Made by a program: the position numbers and the translations under genes. From contig JAABTC010000118.1 of assembly GCA_011390055.1 (NCBI GenBank), positions 1 to 6,187 of the forward strand: a stretch of DNA of 6,187 bases, in the 5' to 3' direction. Below are positions 1 through 5,846 of this stretch, piece by piece. Each line of letters begins with the position of its first letter. The stretch's first letter is position 1. Origin of the DNA: Burkholderiales bacterium (GTDB taxonomy: Bacteria; Pseudomonadota; Gammaproteobacteria; Burkholderiales; Burkholderiaceae_C). The notes beneath the pieces were generated by a model. It was not told the DNA's origin and ran no database searches. It saw nothing but the letters and a program-made list of their open reading frames with translations.

Positions 1-735
1 ACCCAGTCGAGCCTTCAGGCCGGCCAGGTGGCTTCCATTCCTTCGAGCGTCGACATCCGCGTCAGCAACGCGCTGCAGTACCGCATCGTCACGGGCGGCT
101 TGACCGCTTCGGCGATGTACGCGCTGGGAGGCATCTCCGGCAACAACTCGGCCAACCGTTTCGCCGGCGCGATGGCCACTTACAAGCTCGGCGGTCTGCT
201 GGTCGGTGCCGGCTACAACCGCCGCAACAACGATCTGGGCGAGTCGGCGCTGACGTCGACCCTGCTGGGTGCGTCGTACGAGTTCGGCGCCGCCGGCAAG
301 GTCAGCGCGCTGGTGGTGCGCTACGAGGACGACAACCCGCTCGGCTCGACGCGCACCTCGATCGCCAGCAGCTTGACGCCGGCACTCGGTGCGGCTGGCG
401 CGGTGCTGGTGGCCAACGCCTTCAACAACGGCCTGCGCCAGGACGCTCAGTTGATGCACGTCGGCTACAAGTTGATCACCGGCCCCAACACCTTCTACGT
501 GGCCTACAGCACGGCCAACGACAAGCGCGCCGCCAATGCGGATGTCACGTCGTACGGCGTGGCCTACAGCTATGCGCTGTCGAAGCGCACCGACCTGAAT
601 GCCGTGCTGACCCATTTCGACAACAAGAACCTGGCCCAGGCCGCACCCGGTCAGGCTGGCTTCCTCGGCGGTGTGACCAGCGCTGCGGGTGTCGATTCCA
701 ACAGCCTGGCGTTCGGCATTCGCCACCGCTTCTGA
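1..735 (+). CDS. Outer-membrane porin, 3' part (Gram-negative general porin, Porin_4/OmpC-like)
   Basis: The frame is open from the first base, so the start and signal peptide lie upstream. The visible part is 244 residues, against roughly 340-400 for whole Burkholderiales porins. It reads as a beta-barrel: alternating polar and hydrophobic stretches rich in Gly, Asn, Tyr and Ala, such as KLGGLLVGAGYNRRNN, FYVAYSTAND and GVAYSYALSKRTDLNAVLTH, with loop-like segments between. It ends in SLAFGIRHRF; a C-terminal Phe after alternating residues is the usual outer-membrane assembly signal and is typical of beta-proteobacterial porins. Such trimeric porins allow passive diffusion of small hydrophilic solutes. 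A strong terminator follows 17 bases after the stop, so it probably ends its own transcript. The GTG at 28 is an internal Val, not a start. The family is clear; solute preference cannot be read from the sequence. Confidence 0.9.
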   Translation, partial: TQSSLQAGQVASIPSSVDIRVSNALQYRIVTGGLTASAMYALGGISGNNSANRFAGAMATYKLGGLLVGAGYNRRNNDLGESALTSTLLGASYEFGAAGKVSALVVRYEDDNPLGSTRTSIASSLTPALGAAGAVLVANAFNNGLRQDAQLMHVGYKLITGPNTFYVAYSTANDKRAANADVTSYGVAYSYALSKRTDLNAVLTHFDNKNLAQAAPGQAGFLGGVTSAAGVDSNSLAFGIRHRF

Positions 736-752
736 GCCATGGGTCTTGCCAC

Positions 753-779
753 GGGCCGCCCGCGGGGCGGCCCTTCTTT
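753..779 (+). terminator. Intrinsic (Rho-independent) terminator after the porin gene
   Basis: A perfect 9-bp GC stem is formed by GGGCCGCCC (753-761) and GGGCGGCCC (765-773) around a 3-base loop GCG. It is followed directly by TTCTTT (774-779). Stem, short loop and T-rich tail match a classical intrinsic terminator, 17 bases beyond the porin stop. It separates the porin from the downstream lipoprotein gene, whose likely start is at 781, only one base past the T-rich tail. Confidence 0.88.
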
Positions 780-780
780 C

Positions 781-1464
781 GTGTGGGTTCGGCTTGCCAT
801 GTTCGCCGCCGCAGGGTTGCTGGCCGGCTGTTCGACCGTGGTCGTGGAGGCGCCCGCCGGCGCGGCCGGGTGGCACGCCGTCACGTTGCCAGGCAAACGC
901 CCCACGCTGTACCGGAGTGAGCAGCACGAGGGCCGCCGCGCCTGGGCGGCGCGCGCCGACCGCTCCGCCTCGATGTGGCGCCGGCATGTGGTGCGCGACG
1001 GCACGGCGCTGGGCGAGGTGGCGTTTTCGTGGTGGGCCCAGGCCATGCCGACCCAGGGCGATGTCTCGGATGCGGAACGTTCGGACGCTGCCGCGCGGGT
1101 GATCTTCGCCTTCGGCGGCGACAGGCAGAAGCTGTCGGCCCGCAACCAGATGCTGTTCGACCTCGCGCAAGCCCTGACCGGTGAGGCGCCGCCGTTCGCG
1201 ACGCTGGTCTACGTCTGGGATGCCAGTGCCCCCGTCGGCAGCGTCATCGTCCATCCGCGTACCGACCGCATCCGCAAGATCGTCGTCGAATCGGGCGGCG
1301 ATGGGCTGCGGCAGTGGCGCCACTACCGGCGCAACCTGGCGCGCGACTACCAGCTGGCGTTCGGCGAAACGCCAGGCGCGCTGCAGGCCGTGGCGGTGAT
1401 GACCGATGGCGACAACACGCAATCACAACTCAGCACCTGGTACGGTGACATCGAGTTCCATTGA
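781..1464 (+). CDS. DUF3047-type lipoprotein, function unknown
   Basis: The product is about 227 residues. From GTG 781 the N-terminus is MWVRLAMFAAAGLLAGCST: an Arg, a short hydrophobic core and a lipobox LAGC with Cys at residue 17, followed by Ser, which favours sorting to the outer membrane rather than inner-membrane retention. The body resembles DUF3047 as I remember that family: FSWWAQAM near the middle, ARVIFAFGG, LVYVWDASAPVGS, IVVESG, then YRRNLARDYQLAFGE and VMTDGDNTQSQLSTWYGDIEF at the C-terminus. DUF3047 has no firmly known biochemical role that I can name. The start is uncertain. ATG 739 is in frame, but its early codons run through the terminator hairpin. ATG 799 would leave no positive charge before the hydrophobic core. 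GTG 781 gives the best signal peptide, yet no candidate has a good Shine-Dalgarno sequence. I see no clear promoter in the 45-base gap after the porin. Confidence 0.78.
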   Translation: MWVRLAMFAAAGLLAGCSTVVVEAPAGAAGWHAVTLPGKRPTLYRSEQHEGRRAWAARADRSASMWRRHVVRDGTALGEVAFSWWAQAMPTQGDVSDAERSDAAARVIFAFGGDRQKLSARNQMLFDLAQALTGEAPPFATLVYVWDASAPVGSVIVHPRTDRIRKIVVESGGDGLRQWRHYRRNLARDYQLAFGETPGALQAVAVMTDGDNTQSQLSTWYGDIEFH

Positions 1465-1482
1465 GCGGGCATACCCTTGCTT

Positions 1483-1494
1483 GGGGTTGACCCC
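1483..1494. promoter_or_regulatory. Small GGGGT/ACCCC palindrome upstream of the transporter operon
   Basis: GGGGT (1483-1487) and ACCCC (1490-1494) form an inverted repeat with two bases between. TTT follows at 1495-1497. It could be a half-site pair for a regulator of the transporter, or a weak hairpin helping to end the lipoprotein transcript, since it lies 18 bases after that stop codon. The stem is too short, and its loop too tight, for a confident terminator. TTGACC at 1487-1492 resembles a sigma-70 -35 box, but the matching -10 position (CCTTGT, 17-base spacer) is poor. Confidence 0.25.
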
Positions 1495-1502
1495 TTTGCG
1501 GC

Positions 1503-1518
1503 AGGCACGCCTTGTGCG
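1503..1518 (+). promoter_or_regulatory. Candidate sigma-54 (RpoN) promoter for the transporter operon
   Basis: AGGCACGCCTTGTGCG matches the -24/-12 consensus TGGCACG-N4-TTGCW at GGCACG and at TGC. The invariant GG (1504-1505) and GC (1516-1517) are separated by exactly ten bases, as sigma-54 requires. Mismatches are the first T, the first T of TTGC and the final W. Transcription would begin near 1529, giving a leader of about 24 bases that includes the GGAG ribosome site of the first binding protein. A second, poorer candidate (CGGGCATACCCTTGCT, 1466-1481) also has GG-N10-GC spacing and TTGCT but lacks CAC. No activator gene or obvious enhancer site is seen here, so this is a pattern match only. 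Confidence 0.4.
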
Positions 1519-1540
1519 GAAGATCAGTCGATTGAGCAAC

Positions 1541-1544
1541 GGAG
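1541..1544 (+). promoter_or_regulatory. Ribosome binding site deciding the start of the first binding protein
   Basis: GGAG lies eight bases before ATG 1553. It supports that start over the in-frame ATG at 1406, which lies inside the lipoprotein gene and would place 49 unrelated residues before the signal peptide. Confidence 0.7.
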
Positions 1545-1552
1545 TTTCGAAG

Positions 1553-3142
1553 ATGCGTACCTCAGCAGTCCTGCGTGTCGTGATCGGTCTGGCCAGTGCG
1601 CTCGCCGCCGCCACGACCGGCGCCACGACCTTCAAGTGGGCCAGTGCCAGTGACATCCCGACCTGGGACATCCACTCACAGAACAATGCCCTGGCCAACG
1701 GCGTGCATGCCGCGGTGTACGAGTCGCTGTTTTATTACAACCGCAAGTTCGAGCTCGAGCCGATGCTCGCGACGGCGTTCAGGCAGATGAGCCCCACCCA
1801 GGTGCGCATCACCCTGCGCCAGGGCGTCAAGTTCCACGATGGCGCGGTGTTCAACGCCGACGACGCCAAGTTCTCGCTCGAACGGGCGATGTCCAAAACA
1901 TCGAACTACGGCGTCTACACCCAAGGCATCGACCGCATCGTCAAGGTCGACGAGTACACCATCGACATCCTCACCAAGGGTCCCAACCCGGTGCTGCAGC
2001 GCCAGTTGACCGAACTGCGCATGATGGACCTCGGCTGGGCCGAGAAGAACAAGTCCATCGAACCCAAGGACATCAAGACCAAGGACGAGAACTTCGCGCA
2101 CCGCAATGCCAACGGCACCGGCCCCTTCATGCTCAAGAGCTGGGAGCAGGACGTCAAGCTGGTGCTGGTGCAGAACCCGGGCTGGTGGGGCAAGGCCAGC
2201 GGTCAGTACGCCGGCAACCTGACCGAAATCGTCTACACCCCCATCAAGGCCGAAGCCACGCGGGTCGCGGCGCTGCTGTCGGGTGAGGTCGACATGGTGC
2301 TCGACCCCTCGCCGGCCGACCTGCCGCGGCTGCGCTCCTCGCCCAACCTGAAGGTGGTCGACGGCGCTGAAAACCGCACCATCTTCTTCGGCATGGACCA
2401 GTTCCGCGACGAACTGCAGGGCAGCAACATCAAGGGCAAGAACCCGCTGAAGGACGTGCGGGTGCGCAAGGCGCTGTACCAGGCGATCGACGTGCAGAGC
2501 ATTGCCCGCGTGACGATGCGCGGCCTGGCCCAACCGACCGGCGCCTTGATCGCACCGCAGGTCAACGGCTGGTCGAAGAAATCCGACGCGCGCTGGCCGT
2601 TCGATCCGGCCGCCGCGCGTGCGCTGCTGGCCGAAGCCGGCTACCCGAACGGTTTCGAGGTCGACTTCGCCTGCCCCAACAACCGCTACATCAGCGACGA
2701 GGAGATCTGCCAGGCGGTCACATCGATGTGGGCCCGCGTGGGCGTCAAGGCGCGCTTGCGCACCTTGCCGCTGTCGACCTATTTCCCGATGATCCAGCGC
2801 TACGAAGCCAGCATCTACATGCTCGGCTGGGGCGTACCGACCTTCGATGCGCTGTACTCGCTGCAGTCGCTGGTGCGCTCGGTGGGTGCCCAGGGCGATG
2901 GCAACTACAACGTCGGCCGCTACAGCAACCCGCAGATGGACGCGCTGGTCGAACGCATCAAGCAGGAAGTCGATCAGAAGAACCGCAACGCGCTGATCGA
3001 GCAGGCGCTGGTGCTGTCGCACCAGGACGTTTCGCACATCCCGCTGCACAACCAGGTCATCCCGTGGGCGATGAAGAAGAACGTCGAGCTCTACCACCGT
3101 GCGGACAACCGGATCGACATGCGCAGTGTGAAGGTCAATTGA
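1553..3142 (+). CDS. Periplasmic substrate-binding protein 1, Dpp/Opp (SBP_bac_5) family ABC importer
   Basis: 529 residues, normal for the family. The N-terminus MRTSAVLRVVIGLASALAAA is a Sec signal peptide, with cleavage probably just before TTFKWASAS. Family marks are LRQGVKFHDG (residues 88-97), a DDAKFSLERAM segment after it, NGTGPF (187-192), RVAALLSGEVDM, RTIFFGMDQFRDEL and RVRKALYQAIDV. The last two lie in 269-314, where I count 32 of 46 identities with the second binding protein of this operon. The only mature cysteines I see are Cys374 and Cys386 in CPNNRYISDEEICQAV, a likely disulfide. The protein would bind a ligand in the periplasm and hand it to the DppB/DppC-like permease. Where relatives, including its paralogue, have a DPH-type motif near the N-terminus, this one has TWDIHSQNN, so its pocket may differ. 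Peptides are the default ligand guess; nickel, glutathione, opines and sugars are known for relatives and cannot be excluded. Confidence 0.92.
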   Translation: MRTSAVLRVVIGLASALAAATTGATTFKWASASDIPTWDIHSQNNALANGVHAAVYESLFYYNRKFELEPMLATAFRQMSPTQVRITLRQGVKFHDGAVFNADDAKFSLERAMSKTSNYGVYTQGIDRIVKVDEYTIDILTKGPNPVLQRQLTELRMMDLGWAEKNKSIEPKDIKTKDENFAHRNANGTGPFMLKSWEQDVKLVLVQNPGWWGKASGQYAGNLTEIVYTPIKAEATRVAALLSGEVDMVLDPSPADLPRLRSSPNLKVVDGAENRTIFFGMDQFRDELQGSNIKGKNPLKDVRVRKALYQAIDVQSIARVTMRGLAQPTGALIAPQVNGWSKKSDARWPFDPAAARALLAEAGYPNGFEVDFACPNNRYISDEEICQAVTSMWARVGVKARLRTLPLSTYFPMIQRYEASIYMLGWGVPTFDALYSLQSLVRSVGAQGDGNYNVGRYSNPQMDALVERIKQEVDQKNRNALIEQALVLSHQDVSHIPLHNQVIPWAMKKNVELYHRADNRIDMRSVKVN

Positions 3143-3225
3143 GGCCCCCAAGCTTGTCGCTTCGCGCCTTCGCGGCCCCCCAGGGGGGCGCGGTCCGCCT
3201 GGGGAGCGGCCCGGCGGCGGACCGA
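3143..3225. repeat. Dispersed intergenic repeat with hairpins, of the type common in Burkholderiales
   Basis: This begins directly after the stop codon of the first binding protein. It opens with GGCCCCCAAGCTTGTCGCTT, continues through a CGCGCCTTCGCGG segment, then CCCCCC-A-GGGGGG (3176-3188). A perfect 9-bp inverted repeat follows: CGGTCCGCC (3191-3199) and GGCGGACCG (3216-3224) around a 16-base loop. I recall close variants of this 'CCCCAAGCTTGTCGCTTCGC ... CCCCCCAGGGGGG' block between genes in many Comamonadaceae and related genomes; only a genome search can confirm it. There is no T-tract, so it is not a classical terminator. As an inference, it may slow decay of the upstream mRNA or reduce read-through, favouring more binding protein than permease. 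The 3' boundary is approximate. Confidence 0.7.
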
Positions 3226-3260
3226 TCAGCTCGGCCGTCGCAACGGCGGGCTGCCTTGGC

Positions 3261-4244
3261 ATGATCGTCTTCATCCTGCGCCGTCTGGCCCAGGCGGTGA
3301 TGGTCATGCTGACGGTGGCCTTCATCGCCTTCATGCTGTTCCAGTACGTCGGCGATCCGGTGACCAACCTGCTGGGCCAGGACGCCACGCCCGAGCAACG
3401 CACGCAATTGCGCAACGACCTCGGCCTGGACCGGCCGTTCCCGGTGCAGTTCGGTGCCTTTGTCGGCAATGCGTTGCAGGGCGAGTTCGGTCTGTCGCTG
3501 CGGCAGGGGCGCAAGGTCTCGTCGCTGATCGTCGAGCGCTTCCCCGCCACGGTCGAGCTGGCTTTCGGTGCTGCCTTGCTGGCGCTGTGCCTGGGCATCC
3601 CGATGGGCGTTTACGCAGCCCTCAAGCGAGGCAACTTCCTGTCGCAGGCGCTGATGACGTTCTCGTTGCTCGGCGTCTCGCTGCCGACCTTCCTGATCGG
3701 CATCCTGCTGATCCTCGTCTTCGCGGTGACGCTGAAGGTGCTGCCCAGCTTCGGCCGCGGCGAGACCGTCGCGATCGGCGCCTGGACCAGCGGCCTGTTC
3801 ACGCTCGACGGCTGGAAGCACCTGATCCTGCCCGCGGTCACGCTGTCGATCTTTCAACTCACGCTGATCATGCGGTTGGTGCGTGCTGAAATGCTCGAGG
3901 TGCTGCGCACCGACTACATCAAGTTCGCGCGCGCGCGCGGCCTGCACAACCGCGCGGTCTATTTCGGGCATGCATTGAAGAACACGCTGGTGCCGGTGAT
4001 CACGATCACGGGCCTGCAACTCGGCTCGCTGATCGCCTTCGCGATCATCACCGAGACGGTGTTCCAGTGGCCCGGCATGGGCCTGCTCTTCATCCAGGCA
4101 GTGCAGTTCGCCGACATCCCGGTGATGGCGGCCTACCTGTGCCTGATCGCGCTGATCTTCGTCGTCATCAACCTCATCGTCGACATGCTGTACTTCGCGG
4201 TCGACCCGCGCCTGCGCATCGACAAGTCGACTGCCGGCCACTGA
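3261..4244 (+). CDS. DppB-like inner-membrane permease subunit of the ABC importer
   Basis: 327 residues, normal for DppB/OppB proteins. The first helix (about 9-28, after MIVFILRRLAQ) is followed by the periplasmic segment of this subfamily: DATPEQRTQLRNDLGLDRPF (41-60) and GEFGLSLRQGRKVSSLIVERFPATVEL to about 100. Further hydrophobic segments lie near 97-119, 130-156, 186-206, 245-266 and 290-311. The cytoplasmic EAA loop that docks on the ATPase is visible at about 209-245: AEMLEVLRTDYIKFARARGL followed by ALKNTLVPVI. ETVFQWPGMGLL (265-276) is also typical. It would pair with the DppC-like subunit to form the transmembrane channel. The ATG at 3261 gives the expected N-terminus, but the bases before it (GGGCTGCCTTGGC) make only a poor ribosome site, so initiation may be weak. 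The gene follows the hairpin-bearing repeat and is 26 bases from the second binding-protein gene. Substrate specificity cannot be read from it. Confidence 0.95.
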   Translation: MIVFILRRLAQAVMVMLTVAFIAFMLFQYVGDPVTNLLGQDATPEQRTQLRNDLGLDRPFPVQFGAFVGNALQGEFGLSLRQGRKVSSLIVERFPATVELAFGAALLALCLGIPMGVYAALKRGNFLSQALMTFSLLGVSLPTFLIGILLILVFAVTLKVLPSFGRGETVAIGAWTSGLFTLDGWKHLILPAVTLSIFQLTLIMRLVRAEMLEVLRTDYIKFARARGLHNRAVYFGHALKNTLVPVITITGLQLGSLIAFAIITETVFQWPGMGLLFIQAVQFADIPVMAAYLCLIALIFVVINLIVDMLYFAVDPRLRIDKSTAGH

Positions 4245-4258
4245 ATCCACCCGTTTCG

Positions 4259-4265
4259 AAGGAGA
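4259..4265 (+). promoter_or_regulatory. Strong ribosome binding site deciding the start of the second binding protein
   Basis: AAGGAGA sits five bases before ATG 4271. It supports that start over an in-frame ATG at 4067 inside the permease gene. It is clearly stronger than the sites before the two permease genes, which fits a higher output of binding protein than of channel subunits. Confidence 0.8.
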
Positions 4266-4270
4266 CTGCC

Positions 4271-5842
4271 ATGACCCAACTGAAAGCCACGCTCGTCGCC
4301 GTTGCGCTCGCAGCCGCCTGCGGCCTGGCCTCCGCGGCCACGCTGCGTGTCGCCAACCAGGGCGACGCCACCTCGATGGATCCGCATTCGTTGAACGAGT
4401 CGCTCCAGCTTTCGATCACCGGCAACGTGTACGAGCCTCTGGTCGGGCGCGACAAGAAGCTCGGCCTGGTGCCGGCGTTGGCCACCCAGTGGACGCAGAC
4501 CTCGCCGACCGTCTGGCGCTTTGCACTGCGCAAGGGCGTGAAGTTCCATGACGGCACGCCCTTCACGGCCGACGACGTGGTCTTCAGCTTCAAGCGCGCG
4601 GCCGGCGACGGCTCGGACATGAAGGGCTACACCTCGGCACTCAAGGAAGTGCGCAAGGTCGACGACAGTACGGTCGAACTCGAGACGACCGCGCCGTTCC
4701 CGATCCTGCCCGACGTCATCTCGCTCGTGTACATCATGAGCAAGAAATGGTGCGAGGACAACAAAGCCGAGAAGCCGGTCGACCGCCGCAAGGGCATCGA
4801 GAACACCGCCTCGTTCCGCGCCAATGGCACCGGGCCCTACCGCTTGCGCGAGCGCCAGCCGACCACGCGCTCGGTCTTCGTGCGCCATCCGGGCCACTGG
4901 GAGAAGGCCGAAGGCAATGTCGACGAAGTGATCTTCACGCCGATCGGCAACGACGCCACCCGCGTGGCTGCGATGCTTTCGGGCGAGATCGACATGATGG
5001 AGCCGGTGCCGCTGCAGGACGTCGAGCGCCTGAAGGGCAACGCCAACATCGCGGTGATGCAGGGCCCCGAACTGCGCACGATCTTCCTGGGCATGGACCA
5101 GAAGCGTGACGAGCTCCAGTTTTCCAGCGTCAAGGGCAAGAACCCGTTCAAGGACAAGCGCGTGCGCCAGGCCTTCTACCAGGCCATCGACATCGAGGCG
5201 ATCAGGTCGCGCGTGATGCGCAACGCGGCTGCGCCGACGGCGCTGATGGTCGGCCCCGGCATCAAGGGTTTCGTGCCCGACTTGAACAAGCGCTTGCCGT
5301 TCGACACCGAGGCCGCCAAGAAATTGCTCGCCGACGCTGGCTACCCCAACGGCTTCGAGGTCGCGATGAACTGCCCCAACGACCGCTACGTCAACGACGG
5401 CGAGGTCTGCCAGGCCGTGGCGGCGAGCCTGGCGCGCATCGGCGTGAAGATCAACCTGCAGGCCGAGAGCAAGGCCACCTACTTCCCGAAGATCCTGCGC
5501 CGCGACACCAGCTTCTACATGCTCGGCTGGACGCCGGGCACCTACGACGCCCACAACGCATTGTCGAACCTGATCGCCACGCCCACCGACAAGGGGCAGG
5601 GCACCTTCAACCTCGGCTCCTACAGCAATCCGAAGATCGATGACCTCACCGCGCGCATCCAGGGCGAGACCGACCAGGCCAAGCGCAACGCGATGATCGC
5701 GGAGGCCTTCAAGCTGCATGCCGACGACATCGGCCACATCCCGCTGCACCAACAGGCGCTGGCCTGGGCCATGAAGAAGAACGTGAGCCTGGTGCAGCTG
5801 CCGGACAACTTCATGCCGTTCAAATGGATCAGCGTGAAGTGA
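4271..5842 (+). CDS. Periplasmic substrate-binding protein 2, Dpp/Opp (SBP_bac_5) family ABC importer
   Basis: 523 residues with a clear Sec signal peptide: MTQLKATLVAVALAAACGLASA, probably cut after ASA at residue 22, before ATLRVANQG. The mature protein carries the usual family marks: SMDPHSLNE near the N-terminus, VYEPLV, LRKGVKFHDG (86-95), FTADDVVFSFKRA, NGTGPY (185-190), RVAAMLSGEIDM, RTIFLGMDQKRDEL, RVRQAFYQAIDI and GYPNGFEVAMNCPNDRY. Cys368 and Cys380 match the Cys pair of the first binding protein, with the same spacing; a third mature Cys (161) is unpaired. It is a paralogue of the first binding protein along its whole length, with the N-terminal lobe most different. It lies between the two permease genes, 26 bases after DppB-like and 4 bases before DppC-like, so it is almost certainly co-transcribed with them. 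Ligand unknown; short peptides are the default guess. A Cys in the signal peptide (17) is not in a good lipobox, so I do not call it a lipoprotein. Confidence 0.93.
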   Translation: MTQLKATLVAVALAAACGLASAATLRVANQGDATSMDPHSLNESLQLSITGNVYEPLVGRDKKLGLVPALATQWTQTSPTVWRFALRKGVKFHDGTPFTADDVVFSFKRAAGDGSDMKGYTSALKEVRKVDDSTVELETTAPFPILPDVISLVYIMSKKWCEDNKAEKPVDRRKGIENTASFRANGTGPYRLRERQPTTRSVFVRHPGHWEKAEGNVDEVIFTPIGNDATRVAAMLSGEIDMMEPVPLQDVERLKGNANIAVMQGPELRTIFLGMDQKRDELQFSSVKGKNPFKDKRVRQAFYQAIDIEAIRSRVMRNAAAPTALMVGPGIKGFVPDLNKRLPFDTEAAKKLLADAGYPNGFEVAMNCPNDRYVNDGEVCQAVAASLARIGVKINLQAESKATYFPKILRRDTSFYMLGWTPGTYDAHNALSNLIATPTDKGQGTFNLGSYSNPKIDDLTARIQGETDQAKRNAMIAEAFKLHADDIGHIPLHQQALAWAMKKNVSLVQLPDNFMPFKWISVK

Positions 5843-5846
5843 CCCG

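Noticed and set aside
689..1184. Small plus-strand frames overlapping the porin end and the lipoprotein gene
   Set aside because: They are out of frame with two well-supported genes, rich in Arg, Pro, Ala and Gly as expected of frame shadows, and show no start signal or known domain.
1406..1552. N-terminal extension of the first binding protein from ATG 1406
   Set aside because: It would overlap the lipoprotein gene by 59 bases and bury the signal peptide. ATG 1553 has GGAG at a good distance and begins directly with a signal peptide.
3176..3224. Intrinsic terminator after the first binding protein
   Set aside because: The hairpins are strong but no run of T follows, and the downstream permease gene belongs to the same transporter, so a repeat with a possible mRNA-stabilising role fits better.
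1676..3598. Long minus-strand open frame of about 640 codons opposite the first binding protein and the permease start
   Set aside because: It mirrors the coding strand of a clear gene in GC-rich DNA, where antisense frames stay open because of codon bias. The translation is low-complexity, rich in His, Arg, Val, Ala and Asp, with no recognisable domain, and it crosses a gene end and a repeat.
3135..4250. Minus-strand open frame of about 371 codons opposite the permease, rich in Asp, Gln, Arg and His
   Set aside because: It looks like the complement of membrane-protein codons. The highly charged repetitive make-up is what a hydrophobic gene gives when read on the opposite strand.
4067..4270. 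N-terminal extension of the second binding protein from ATG 4067
   Set aside because: It lies inside the permease gene in another frame. ATG 4271 has AAGGAGA just upstream and a textbook signal peptide.
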